Source: Bacteroidales bacterium (lineage in GTDB: Bacteria; Bacteroidota; Bacteroidia; Bacteroidales; UBA932). From it: a stretch of 50,730 nt of DNA. Below the pieces are notes generated by a model. That model did not search any database and was not told the DNA's origin. It saw only the letters and a program-made list of their open reading frames with translations. The position numbers and the translations under genes are program-made. This document shows, piece by piece, positions 1 through 7,782 of this stretch. The stretch spans positions 1-50,730 of the forward strand of contig JAFZOU010000026.1 in assembly GCA_017550525.1 (NCBI GenBank). Direction: 5' to 3'. Position 1 is the stretch's first letter. Every line of letters begins with the position of its first letter.

Positions 1-711
1 CCCACTGGCTTCGCCAGCGGGCCCCTCCCTCTTATCCGGCCGAGGGTGGCCAGAGGTTGCCGAGGGTGTGCCTGCCGGTACTTTGCCGTTGACATAGAAT
101 GCAATCTGCGGAATCTGCCGCATCTTATGCTGTGACCAGCCTTTTTCTATGCCCTTGGTGAGTTCCAGCATAGGACGCTCTCCCATGCCGTAGCAGAGGT
201 AATCGGCACCGGAAGTGACCAGGACGGATGGCATTAGACAGTCTTTCCAGTAGTCGTAGTGAGTGAGGCGACGGAGGGATGCCTCGATGCCGCCAATGAC
301 TACTGGAATATCAGGATACAGTTCCTTGAGGATCTTGGTGTACACAGTAACGGCATAATCCGGACGGGCGCCGGCCTTGCCGTCAGGGGTATAGGCATCA
401 TCGTGGCGGAGTCGTTTGGAAGCGGTGTAATGGTTCACCATGGAATCCATTGCGCCGGAATTGAGGCCGAAGTAAAGCCTGGGACGGCCGAGTTTACGGA
501 AATCACGGAGATCGTCCCTCCAGTTGGGCTGAGGCACCACTGCAACGCGGTAACCCCATTTCTGGAGCCACCTGGCTATCACTGCCGTCCCAAAGGACGG
601 ATGGTCTATGAATGCGTCACCTGAGAATAGGATGATATCTATGTAATCCCATCCAAGGGCTTCCACCTCCTTGACGGACGTGGGAAACATATATGATGAT
701 GCATCTGCCAT
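1..711 (-). CDS. YgiQ-like radical SAM protein, N-terminal part (runs off left edge)
   Basis: The frame is open from an ATG at 711 to the window edge (237 codons). The N-terminus (MADASSYMFPTSVKEVEALG, then WDYIDIILFSGDAFIDHPSF, later VIGGIEASLRRLTHYDYW) matches what I know of the YgiQ/UPF0313 family of radical SAM proteins, whose substrate is unknown. The visible part is the family's N-terminal extension; the CxxxCxxC iron-sulfur motif would lie beyond the edge. The last 25 or so residues before the edge are rich in Pro, Gly and Ser (DNA 1-75) and do not resemble the family, so a repeat or a linker may interrupt the gene there. It diverges from the lipoprotein gene at 753. Family call is firm; completeness cannot be judged. 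Confidence 0.85.
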   Translation of the reverse strand, partial: MADASSYMFPTSVKEVEALGWDYIDIILFSGDAFIDHPSFGTAVIARWLQKWGYRVAVVPQPNWRDDLRDFRKLGRPRLYFGLNSGAMDSMVNHYTASKRLRHDDAYTPDGKAGARPDYAVTVYTKILKELYPDIPVVIGGIEASLRRLTHYDYWKDCLMPSVLVTSGADYLCYGMGERPMLELTKGIEKGWSQHKMRQIPQIAFYVNGKVPAGTPSATSGHPRPDKREGPAGEASG

Positions 712-740
712 AAGTGATGCAAATATAATCAAGAAATCAC

Positions 741-748
741 TATCTTTG
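741..748 (+). promoter_or_regulatory. Promoter -7 element TATCTTTG
   Basis: Matches the Bacteroidota housekeeping consensus TAnnTTTG and ends 4 nt before the ATG at 753, so the transcript would be nearly leaderless. Confidence 0.6.
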
Positions 749-752
749 CAAT

Positions 753-1247
753 ATGAAAAGAATATTTTACCTTATTGCTGCCGTTATCGGCCTTTGTCTT
801 ACATCATCCTGCGGGAAAGATTTCTTTGACCAGGTGCTCCTTGAAGGCAACTGGGGGCTCATCAGCTATGAGATGGTTACAAGCGTAAATGGCGTAGTGG
901 AAGAGGATATTGTCACTCCCTTAGACCCGTTCAATCCCAAAACTCAGATGGACACCCAGCTGGCCATCCGAAACATATCCGGCAACCAGTATGAATTCTC
1001 TGAGTATATCTGGGACAATTACAGTGCATCATGGAAGCTTTCCATCAAAAATGTTTACATTGTCAGAAACGATGTCCTGTTTATGGTACAGAGTGGCCGG
1101 GAGATGGAATACGGTCATTTCTCGATATCGGCCAGTACCCTCACAATAGAAACCATTGACATCCATGAAGACCTGCTTCCATCCGGCGCAATCCAGACTT
1201 CCACGGTGTCAAAATCCACTTACAGAAGGCTGTCAGATTTTCTGTAA
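753..1247 (+). CDS. Small lipoprotein, possibly lipocalin-like
   Basis: A 164-residue protein with a lipoprotein signal peptide: Lys-Arg start, hydrophobic stretch, and lipobox LTSSC with Cys20 as the predicted lipidated residue. After the Cys, LEGNWGLISYE resembles the G-x-W strand that opens lipocalin-like beta-barrels common in Bacteroidota, and the rest alternates polar and hydrophobic residues as expected for beta strands. No catalytic motif is visible. It stands alone between its own promoter at 741 and a strong terminator at 1270, so it is probably monocistronic. The lipoprotein call is firm; the lipocalin fold is inferred, and the function is unknown. Confidence 0.75.
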   Translation: MKRIFYLIAAVIGLCLTSSCGKDFFDQVLLEGNWGLISYEMVTSVNGVVEEDIVTPLDPFNPKTQMDTQLAIRNISGNQYEFSEYIWDNYSASWKLSIKNVYIVRNDVLFMVQSGREMEYGHFSISASTLTIETIDIHEDLLPSGAIQTSTVSKSTYRRLSDFL

Positions 1248-1269
1248 GCCGGATATTTTATCCCACATA

Positions 1270-1310
1270 AAGATGCCCCTGGATAGTCTCCAGGGGCATC
1301 TTTTGTTTTA
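1270..1310 (+). terminator. Rho-independent terminator
   Basis: A perfect 14-bp stem (1270-1283 with 1289-1302), 5-nt loop and a T-rich tail, 22 bp after the lipoprotein stop. It also overlaps a small minus-strand open frame, which argues against that frame being a gene. The remaining stretch to 1498 holds nothing I can assign. Confidence 0.85.
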
Positions 1311-1498
1311 GACTTATCCGCCACGGCATCATAAGTTCTTGATAATGAATCAACTGCCGATAGACAATCCATTTACTCCATTTCTTGGCAGTCAGGTATA
1401 TCGGCCATACATTTGTGCGCAATATCTGCCAGCCGGGGGCTTGATCGGTCACCGTAACAGTTGTGCTTTTTGCTGGGGCCGGGATCTCTCCGGTCCCT

Positions 1499-2692
1499 TT
1501 ATTCTACGTAGAGGAGAAGGCCCTTGAGGTACTCGCCTTCCGGGTGATAGATATTCACGGAGTGGTCTCCGGGCTGGTTCAGGCGGTCCAGGATACGGAC
1601 GCTGCGGCCGGTTTCCGCTGCGGCGGAGAAAACGGCCAGTGCAAAGGCCTCCTTGTCCACTACCTGCGAGCAGCTGAATGTGAACACAAAACCGCCGGGA
1701 GCCACCTTGGAAATAGCGGCGGCATTGAGCCTCTGGTATGCCCTAAGGGCGTTCTTGAGGGCTCCCCTGTGCTTTGCGAATGCCGGAGGATCCACTATCA
1801 TGAGATCATATGCGCCGTCAGGGACGTTCTTTACAAAGTCTATTGCATCGGCACAATATGATGTGTGCTGATCCTTTGTGAATCCGTTGAGTTCCACGTT
1901 ACGGTCTACCATTGCCATGGCACGGGCGCTGCTGTCTACGGAATCAACATGCTTTGCGCCGCCTGCAAGGGCGTAAATTGAGAAGCCTCCGGTGTAACAG
2001 AAAAGGTTGAGGACATTGCGGCCGCGGGCAAGGGCACCCACACGGGCACGGTTCTCCCTCTGGTCCAGGAAGAAGCCCGTCTTCTGGCCCTCGTTCCAGT
2101 TTACAAGGAACTTATTGCCATTCTCAAGGACCACGGATTCATCGGCATCAAAACCGGAAGCCTTCCAAAGATAGCCGTCAACGAGTTCCAGGCCGGCTTT
2201 GAAGGGCGCGGTGCCGGAACTTTTGTCATATACAGCCTTGAGGGTACCGCCGTAAACCTCCCGGAGGGCATCGGCAATTGCGTTTTTGGCGCGGAACATG
2301 CCCACAGAATGGGCCTGGAGCACGCATACGCCGTCATAATAGTCTACGATGAGGCCGGGAAGGCCGTCCCCTTCCCCGTGAACCAGCCTGTAGCAGTTGG
2401 TCTCCGACGACCCTGCAAGTCCCACTGCCTCGCGGAGTTTCAGGGCCCTTGACAGCATCAGGGTCCAGAAATCCGGCTTGGTTGGGTCCTCGTCAAAACT
2501 AAGGATCCTTACCGCTATGGAGCCTATCTGGTAATGGCCGCAGGCAAGGAGCTTTCCATCGGCCCCCACTACGCTCACAAGGTCTCCCTCTGCGGGATGG
2601 CCCACAATCTGGGCTATGGCCCCCGAGAACACCCAGGGGTGATAACGCAGGATGGATTCCTCCCTGCGGGGTTTCAGAATGATTCTATCCAT
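1499..2692 (-). CDS. Class I rRNA methyltransferase, RlmI family (PUA + SAM domain)
   Basis: About 397 residues. The N-terminal 75 or so (RIILKPRREESILRYHPWVF) form the PUA-like domain of RlmI/RlmK-type 23S rRNA m5C methyltransferases. The catalytic part carries the SAM-binding glycine loop NLFCYTGGFSIYALAGGA, the acidic SAM residue in VDSVDSS, motif IV DPPAFAK, and a Cys in FTFSCSQ near the expected catalytic cysteine position. I chose the ATG at 2692 because an upstream in-frame ATG at 2728 would overlap the preceding gene by 44 bp and adds residues that precede the domain. It is the last gene of a minus-strand run with the exonuclease and lipoprotein genes. The family is sure; the exact rRNA target (C1962 in E. 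coli RlmI) is by analogy. Confidence 0.88.
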   Translation of the reverse strand: MDRIILKPRREESILRYHPWVFSGAIAQIVGHPAEGDLVSVVGADGKLLACGHYQIGSIAVRILSFDEDPTKPDFWTLMLSRALKLREAVGLAGSSETNCYRLVHGEGDGLPGLIVDYYDGVCVLQAHSVGMFRAKNAIADALREVYGGTLKAVYDKSSGTAPFKAGLELVDGYLWKASGFDADESVVLENGNKFLVNWNEGQKTGFFLDQRENRARVGALARGRNVLNLFCYTGGFSIYALAGGAKHVDSVDSSARAMAMVDRNVELNGFTKDQHTSYCADAIDFVKNVPDGAYDLMIVDPPAFAKHRGALKNALRAYQRLNAAAISKVAPGGFVFTFSCSQVVDKEAFALAVFSAAAETGRSVRILDRLNQPGDHSVNIYHPEGEYLKGLLLYVE

Positions 2693-3338
2693 TGTCTTGA
2701 CGGTATCTTTCAGGATGAAGCTCTTCATCAGTGAGGGGATGCTTCTGGCTCTTGAGAAGTCTCATATACATTTCCCGGCACACCCAGGCATCAGTGGCGG
2801 CATAACGGAGCTGGCTTTCGGAGAGATGCTCAGCCTCCCAGTTTGAAAGCTGCTGGGCCTTGGAAATCTTGACTCCAAGGATGATGGCGGTCATCTTCTT
2901 GACGGACTTGTCACGGATGCCATACTCCCAGACCTTTGACTGGAGGTCCATGAAACCGCCCGGTTTGAAAGAAGCGTATTTCTGGAGACCGCGGACATCG
3001 TCTATGGTTGCGGCGCCTACCTTGAGAATGGCGGGATTTGCAAGAATAGCGGCCAGGCGGCGCGGAATGCCGGTTTTCTGGACACGGAAAAGATAAGCCC
3101 TGGTGGCACCTGAAAGCTGCAGGAGGGCTGTCCCGTTGGAATGCTGGTCCTGGGTAAAAGTGGGACGCGTCTCAGTATCAAAACCCAGCACTTTCTGGCG
3201 CCTCAGGTAGCGGAGAGCGGCATAAAAGGTATCGTTCAGGGAGTCTACCAGCACAATTTCCCCGGGAAAGGAAACAAGTTCAAGTTTTGCTATTTCTTCC
3301 GGGCTAATTGATATGGGGAACATACTCTGACTGGACAT
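2685..3338 (-). CDS. 3'-5' exonuclease, DEDDy family (RNase D-like)
   Basis: 217 residues covering one exonuclease domain. Exo I is VLGFDTETRPTF (Asp54, Glu56), Exo II is around ATIDDVRGL, and Exo III is LRYAATDAW with Tyr and Asp, together the DEDDy set of RNase D/WRN-type nucleases that bind two metals. It lacks the HRDC domain of RNase D, so it is a minimal version as often seen in Bacteroidota. It overlaps the upstream lipoprotein gene (stop at 3304) and the RlmI-like gene by 8 bp, implying co-translation. Substrate, RNA or DNA, cannot be told from the sequence. Confidence 0.85.
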   Translation of the reverse strand: MSSQSMFPISISPEEIAKLELVSFPGEIVLVDSLNDTFYAALRYLRRQKVLGFDTETRPTFTQDQHSNGTALLQLSGATRAYLFRVQKTGIPRRLAAILANPAILKVGAATIDDVRGLQKYASFKPGGFMDLQSKVWEYGIRDKSVKKMTAIILGVKISKAQQLSNWEAEHLSESQLRYAATDAWVCREMYMRLLKSQKHPLTDEELHPERYRQDNG

Positions 3339-4371
3339 ATTGGGCGCTTAGCGGCACTTTCTGGAGCCCTCCTTCAAGGGATTCCTCAGTGATAAAGTAC
3401 CTGACGGAAGGCCGATGAATCCGGTGCGTGAAAAGATTCTCTTCACGTAAAAGGGAATATACGGCATCAACAATGCAGGCGCCGGGGTCAAGTATCTGGA
3501 AATTCTCCGGAAGCATTGCCGAGAAAGCATCTTCCTCCTCTGTTGCCGCACGGCGGATGATGGGAATCTCAGACCAAAGCGGGGCGGGATCCTTGCCGTA
3601 ACCGTCCAGGATAAGTGCATCCATCTTGTGGCCTGTAAGCCTGTATTGCCTGAGGACGCTGCGGAATTCCGTGCATATGTCAAGGGCGGGATCCGGGGTG
3701 ATGGAAATAACGCTTCCTTCAAGGCCCATCTCCTCAAACACGCTCTCGTAGACTTTTGAGTCCCTGACAGGTTCAGAAGCCCAAACGGCAATATTTCTGG
3801 CACCGCCACGGACTGCAGCCTTCAGGCTCTCATGAACGGGAGACATAAGACGGCACGTACCGCCCTTAAGCTGCTGGAGAGTATCTACGTCAAACATTCC
3901 GTAGCGCGCATGAAGGGCCGATGTAAACACTATGATCTTTGCCTGAGACAGGCTGTCCCATGCAAAGAGGGCGCCCCTGACGGCAGCCTCACGGAGGCTG
4001 TCAATGCCCACTGAGTCTGTGAGAAAACTGGCATAGGGCTCATTGTAGGCATCCATTATAACATCAAAGGTTTCACCTGCAAAATCCGGGAGAGAATCCC
4101 TGTGGGCACGACCGTCAATGTTATCCCTTCTGTCCACGCTCTGGAACCGGCGGGAAAGATAGATGCCTTCAGAGCGCTCTCCAAACAGGGCTATGCGGCC
4201 ATTTACGCCAACGTGCCCTGCACGTGCGGCAAGGCGGCCAAGGCCGGAAGAATCACTGGCCACAGTATATACAAGGGGCACCGCAGGACGGGGCTCAGGG
4301 CCTTTTTCCCTGCAGGATATGGCGAAGGCGGCCACAAGGGCTGCTACAAGTATTGCTTTTCTTTCCATCAT
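3304..4371 (-). CDS. Lipoprotein of unknown function
   Basis: About 355 residues starting at tandem Met codons (4371 or 4368), chosen because the signal peptide MERKAILVAALVAAFAISC begins there with lipobox AISC, and because the promoter at 4378-4385 lies just upstream. The body alternates hydrophobic strands and helices (FDVIMDAYN, KIIVFTSALHA, NIAVWASEP, DALILDGYG), which looks like a Rossmann-type or periplasmic-binding-like fold; I do not recognise the family. It heads a three-gene run with a DEDDy exonuclease and a methyltransferase, which says little about its role. It diverges from the C1 peptidase gene at 4422. Confidence 0.75.
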   Translation of the reverse strand: MMERKAILVAALVAAFAISCREKGPEPRPAVPLVYTVASDSSGLGRLAARAGHVGVNGRIALFGERSEGIYLSRRFQSVDRRDNIDGRAHRDSLPDFAGETFDVIMDAYNEPYASFLTDSVGIDSLREAAVRGALFAWDSLSQAKIIVFTSALHARYGMFDVDTLQQLKGGTCRLMSPVHESLKAAVRGGARNIAVWASEPVRDSKVYESVFEEMGLEGSVISITPDPALDICTEFRSVLRQYRLTGHKMDALILDGYGKDPAPLWSEIPIIRRAATEEEDAFSAMLPENFQILDPGACIVDAVYSLLREENLFTHRIHRPSVRYFITEESLEGGLQKVPLSAQYVQSEYVPHIN

Positions 4372-4377
4372 TAAGTG

Positions 4378-4385
4378 CAAATTTA
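4378..4385 (-). promoter_or_regulatory. Promoter -7 element TAAATTTG (minus)
   Basis: TAnnTTTG on the minus strand, ending 6 nt before the ATG at 4371. Divergent from the plus-strand element at 4398. Confidence 0.55.
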
Positions 4386-4397
4386 CTAAAAAATCCT

Positions 4398-4405
4398 TAT
4401 TTTTG
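4398..4405 (+). promoter_or_regulatory. Promoter -7 element TATTTTTG
   Basis: TAnnTTTG ending 16 nt before the ATG at 4422. It decides the start of the C1 peptidase, because a longer in-frame extension (from 4224) would begin upstream of this promoter. Confidence 0.55.
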
Positions 4406-4421
4406 TAAAAATACAATTAAG

Positions 4422-5588
4422 ATGAAGAAGATTCTCACCCTTGCACTCATGGCATTATGCCTTAACACCTTTGCCCAGAGGGCGCCCAGCCCGGTGAAGG
4501 CAAAGGATTACCAGTTCACTACCGTTAAGGAAAATCCCATCACATCTATCAAGGACCAATATCGTAGCGGCACCTGCTGGTGCTTCAGCACCATATCCTT
4601 CCTTGAAAGTGAAATTATCAAGGCAAAGAACCTGAAGGATCCCGCCCTGTACCCTGACTTCTCAGAGATGTTCGTGGTAAGGAAGGCCTACTATGACCGC
4701 GCAATCAAGTACGTCCGCATGGACGGCAAGCTCAACTTCGCCGCCGGATCGGACTTCGGTGACGTTCTTGAGGTTGCACAGACCTATGGACTCATTAATC
4801 AGGCCGATTATTCAGGCTTCCAGTACGGCTATGACAAGCCCGTACAGGCAGAGCTTGACGCCGTGCTCAAAGGCTATGTAGACGCCGTTGTGAAGAACCC
4901 TAACAAGAAACTCACCAAGGTATGGCCAAAGGGTGTTGAAGGTATCCTGGACGCATATATGGGTGAGATCCCTGAAGATAAGGTAATCAAGGGAGATGCC
5001 CTGGGAATCAAGCTTGAAGACTATATCGGCTTCACTTCCTACACCCATCATCCCTTCTACACCGCCTTTGCAATGGAGGTGGAAGACAACTGGCGCTGCA
5101 CTCCCTCATGGAACGTTCCGCTGGATGAATTCATGGCAATCATTGACTACGCAGTAGATAAAGGTTACACTGTAGCATGGGGCGGAGACGTCTCAGAGCC
5201 CGGTTTCACCCGTGACGGCCTTGCAATCCTCATTGACATGGAAGCCCTTGCAACTTCCGGTTCAGACCAGGAGCGCTGGGTAGGAAAAGCAGAGGAAAAG
5301 CCCGCAGAGAAAGCCTCAGTGAAGGAAATCGAGGTAACTCAGGAACTCCGTCAGGATTACTACGATGAAAAAACTTCCACCGACGATCACGGCATGCACC
5401 TGTACGGCACCGCCAAGGACCAGAACGGCACCAAGTATTACCTCATCAAGAACTCATGGGGAGAAACCGGTGAATACAAGGGTATCTGGTACATGTCAGA
5501 GAACTATCTGAAGGGCAAAACCCTCAACATCCTTGTAAACAAGAACGCCGTTCCCAAGGACATCCTCAAAAAGATCGGCCTCAAATAA
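4422..5588 (+). CDS. Secreted C1-family cysteine peptidase (PepC/bleomycin hydrolase type)
   Basis: 388 residues starting MKKILTLALMALCLNTFAQ, a Sec signal peptide with a probable cut after Ala-Gln. The papain-type triad is visible: the oxyanion Gln and catalytic Cys in QYRSGTCWCFS, His in DDHGMHLYG, and Asn in KNSWGE. The spacing between Cys and His is long, as in the aminopeptidase C/bleomycin hydrolase branch. The start at 4422 follows the promoter at 4398. A paralogue of 450 residues lies at 45441-46793. It is followed directly, with no gap, by pssA. Location outside the cytoplasm is inferred from the signal peptide; endo- or exopeptidase action is not known. Confidence 0.85.
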   Translation: MKKILTLALMALCLNTFAQRAPSPVKAKDYQFTTVKENPITSIKDQYRSGTCWCFSTISFLESEIIKAKNLKDPALYPDFSEMFVVRKAYYDRAIKYVRMDGKLNFAAGSDFGDVLEVAQTYGLINQADYSGFQYGYDKPVQAELDAVLKGYVDAVVKNPNKKLTKVWPKGVEGILDAYMGEIPEDKVIKGDALGIKLEDYIGFTSYTHHPFYTAFAMEVEDNWRCTPSWNVPLDEFMAIIDYAVDKGYTVAWGGDVSEPGFTRDGLAILIDMEALATSGSDQERWVGKAEEKPAEKASVKEIEVTQELRQDYYDEKTSTDDHGMHLYGTAKDQNGTKYYLIKNSWGETGEYKGIWYMSENYLKGKTLNILVNKNAVPKDILKKIGLK

Positions 5589-6284
5589 ATGAGCATTAAA
5601 AAGCACATTCCCAACACTATCACCCTGATGAACCTCCTCTGCGGAGTTCTCGGGGTGATATTTGCCCTCTCGTCCCGTCTGGACATAGCCTTTATCCTTA
5701 TGCTGGCAGCCGCAGTCTTTGATTTTTGTGACGGTCTTGCGGCAAGGCTCCTGAAGGCTTATTCCCCCATCGGCAAGGAACTGGATTCCCTCTGTGACAT
5801 GGTCAGTTTCGGCGTCCTTCCGGCAATCATGCTTATGGTATCTATGCAGAAAGGCGGCGTAACGGAGTGGTACACATACATTCCCCTCTTCCTTGCCCTC
5901 ATGAGTGCCATCAGGCTTGCCAAATTCAACGTGGATGAGCGCCAGAGCACGGATTTCATCGGAGTTGCTACTCCAACATCGGCCATAATGAGCGGTGCGC
6001 TGTGCTACAGCGGAATTGCCCTCCCTTTATGGTTCATACCCTGCTTTGCCGTGGTGATGGGCCTTCTCCTTGTGAGCGAGATCCCCATGTTCTCCATCAA
6101 GATTGCAAAGGGGCATAAGCTTCTGGACGCCAAGCACATAGTTCTTATCGGCCTTGTTGTGGCATCCATAGCCGTAACCGTGGCCCTGCGCCTCAACTGG
6201 AGCGTAGCGGTGCTTCTGGTCTTCGGCTCCTACATTGTGGAAAACCTTATCATTGCCTGCATTCCCCTATTCCGTCGCAGGTGA
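5589..6284 (+). CDS. pssA: CDP-diacylglycerol--serine O-phosphatidyltransferase
   Basis: 231 residues with about seven hydrophobic segments. The CDP-alcohol phosphotransferase signature D-G-x2-A-R-x8-G-x3-D-x3-D is complete: FCDGLAARLLKAYSPIGKEL followed by DSLCD (residues about 45-70). The N-terminus KKHIPNTITLMNLLCGVLGV is typical of bacterial PssA, the enzyme that makes phosphatidylserine, the precursor of phosphatidylethanolamine. Its ATG follows the stop of the C1 peptidase gene with no spacer, so the two are co-transcribed. Its stop codon lies inside the first copy of the GTCGCAGGT repeat cluster. Confidence 0.92.
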   Translation: MSIKKHIPNTITLMNLLCGVLGVIFALSSRLDIAFILMLAAAVFDFCDGLAARLLKAYSPIGKELDSLCDMVSFGVLPAIMLMVSMQKGGVTEWYTYIPLFLALMSAIRLAKFNVDERQSTDFIGVATPTSAIMSGALCYSGIALPLWFIPCFAVVMGLLLVSEIPMFSIKIAKGHKLLDAKHIVLIGLVVASIAVTVALRLNWSVAVLLVFGSYIVENLIIACIPLFRRR

Positions 6285-6433
6285 CATAGCATAGCATCGC
6301 AGGTGACATAGCATAGCGTCGCAGGTCTGCAAAAAAGGCTGGACCTGCGACGTTATTTTGCACCCAAAGCCGATTTGCGTCGCAGGTGAAGCCAAAAACA
6401 CAGACCTGCGACACTCCAGGGCATGACCTGCGA
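6275..6433. repeat. Cluster of seven TCGCAGGT/ACCTGCGA repeats
   Basis: Direct copies start at 6275, 6297, 6319 and 6380, inverted copies at 6343, 6404 and 6426. The first two are part of a 21-bp perfect direct repeat with a 22-bp period. They fill the gap between convergent pssA and the S4-domain gene, and the first copy contains the pssA stop codon. Pairs of opposite copies can form hairpins. Confidence 0.85.
6317..6359 (+). terminator. Probable terminator built from two GTCGCAGGT repeats
   Basis: An 11-bp perfect stem (6317-6327 with 6342-6352) with a 14-nt loop, followed by TTATTTT. It lies 33 bp after the pssA stop. Confidence 0.6.
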
Positions 6434-6444
6434 CGGCGGTGAGT

Positions 6445-6825
6445 CTAGAAGTCAAGCGAATCCCATAACTGTTCTATGTCACGGCGGTCCTTCTTTGTGG
6501 GGCGGCCGGCGCCACGGTCACGGGTAACGAAGAAAGTTTCAAAAGGGGCCCGCATCTTGTCAAGTTCCTCCTGCGGGGTAAGGTTCTGGGCATACTCCGG
6601 GACTAGTTTCGCACCCACGCGTTTTTCTAGGGGCTGAATGACGCGATACTCACAGTTAACGGCACCCTTACGTACCGTTATAATGTCTCCGGGCTGCACG
6701 TTCTTGGAAGGCTTTGCATTCACACCGGCAATCTTCACCTTGCCGCCATTGCAGGCCTCAGTGGCTTCAGTGCGGGTTTTGAAAACCCTTATGGCCCATA
6801 GATATTTGTCAATTCTCACTTCCAT
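6445..6825 (-). CDS. S4-domain RNA-binding protein, Hsp15-like
   Basis: 126 residues from the ATG at 6825 (MEVRIDKYLWAIRVFKTRTE), the typical start of Hsp15/YlmH-like S4 proteins; a longer in-frame start would extend well into the manA-like gene. The S4 RNA-binding fold spans residues about 1-65, with RIDKYLWAIRVFKTRTEA and KPSKNVQPGDIITV, and a basic C-terminal tail (GRPTKKDRRDIEQLW) follows. In E. coli Hsp15 binds 50S subunits carrying stalled nascent chains. It overlaps the 3' end of the upstream isomerase gene by 17 bp, so the two are co-transcribed. Confidence 0.85.
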   Translation of the reverse strand: MEVRIDKYLWAIRVFKTRTEATEACNGGKVKIAGVNAKPSKNVQPGDIITVRKGAVNCEYRVIQPLEKRVGAKLVPEYAQNLTPQEELDKMRAPFETFFVTRDRGAGRPTKKDRRDIEQLWDSLDF

Positions 6826-7762
6826 CGTCAACTGGATCTGAAACAATATCATCATCCGGACGCGGATCCATGCGAACCTCAAGAAGAACGGTATCCTTTG
6901 CAGCGGGGATAAGGAAAAAGTCTACTACGTCCGAAGGAAGCATCACCAGTTCTCCTGGCCTTGCATTCCAGGCATTTTCACCAACCTGAACGGATATGGC
7001 ACCGCTCACACAGATATAGATAAGGAAAGTATCATCCTCCCCGCGATGGCTTTTGAGAGCCTGGCCGAGTTCTATCCTATGGATGGTAAACTGGGGTGTT
7101 GCAGCAAGGATGTCTCCCTGAGGGACTTTTGCGGTCTTTGCCCTGAAATCTATAAGGTCAAAAGCTTCTTCCAGATGGATTTCACGGTCCTGCCTGTCCC
7201 AGTCATGGAGCCTGAACCACAGTTCAGATGCCTCTGCTATCTCCGTGAGAGTCACATCCTGGGCAGCATGGACAAGACCCGGGGTAATGAGATATGCCTC
7301 CCCGGGCTCTGGATGCACAACATTAAGCAGTTTATCCACGCTCCCGTCCTGACATGCCTTATAAAACTGTTCTGCCGAAACCGGCCGCTTGAAACCCAGA
7401 AACAGTTTTGCCCTGGGGCCGGCCGATTCCACATACCAGAGAGCCGTCTTACCGAAGGCATCGTAACGCTGCTCCGCGGATTCGTCGTCCGGGTTCACAT
7501 GGAGGGATGTGCGTCCTTTGATACGCAAGTGCTTCACAATGATGGGGAACTGTGTCCCATACCACTCAAAGGATGTTTCTCCTACCACCTGCTCCAGATA
7601 TGTCTGCATTATGTCACTGAGGGTATTTCCCTTGAGGGAGCCCTCGGAGGCCATTGAATCCACAAAGCCTAAATCGGCAATCCTGTATTCCACTGATCCC
7701 CACGGCATATCGATGATATCCGGCAGGAACTTCAGTGGTGTCAGTTTCATATTATCACTCAT
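6809..7762 (-). CDS. manA: Mannose-6-phosphate isomerase, type I (cupin)
   Basis: 317 residues. The first cupin half carries the zinc-binding pattern of type I phosphomannose isomerases: FPIIVKHL, then SLHVNPDDESAEQRYD (His and Glu ligands), and TPGLVHAAQDV with a further His. The second half (QFTIHRIEL to LVMLPSDVVDF) is the second jelly roll. It converts fructose-6-phosphate to mannose-6-phosphate and would feed the guanylyltransferase at 31923 for GDP-mannose. The start is uncertain: the promoter ends 4 nt before the ATG at 7762, so translation may begin at the second Met (7750). Confidence 0.85.
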   Translation of the reverse strand: MSDNMKLTPLKFLPDIIDMPWGSVEYRIADLGFVDSMASEGSLKGNTLSDIMQTYLEQVVGETSFEWYGTQFPIIVKHLRIKGRTSLHVNPDDESAEQRYDAFGKTALWYVESAGPRAKLFLGFKRPVSAEQFYKACQDGSVDKLLNVVHPEPGEAYLITPGLVHAAQDVTLTEIAEASELWFRLHDWDRQDREIHLEEAFDLIDFRAKTAKVPQGDILAATPQFTIHRIELGQALKSHRGEDDTFLIYICVSGAISVQVGENAWNARPGELVMLPSDVVDFFLIPAAKDTVLLEVRMDPRPDDDIVSDPVDDGSEN

Positions 7763-7766
7763 TCTG

Positions 7767-7774
7767 CAAATTTA
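7767..7774 (-). promoter_or_regulatory. Promoter -7 element TAAATTTG (minus)
   Basis: TAnnTTTG ending 4 nt before the manA ATG at 7762. The spacing suggests a leaderless message or use of the second Met codon. Confidence 0.55.
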
Positions 7775-7782
7775 CAAAAAAA

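Noticed and set aside
1258-1452. Minus-strand open frame of 64 codons
   Set aside because: It runs through the terminator hairpin of the 753 gene, has no promoter element and no recognisable sequence.
1470-1498. Hairpin GGGGCCGG with CCGGTCCC near the RlmI-like stop
   Set aside because: No T run on the minus strand after it, so I do not call it a terminator.
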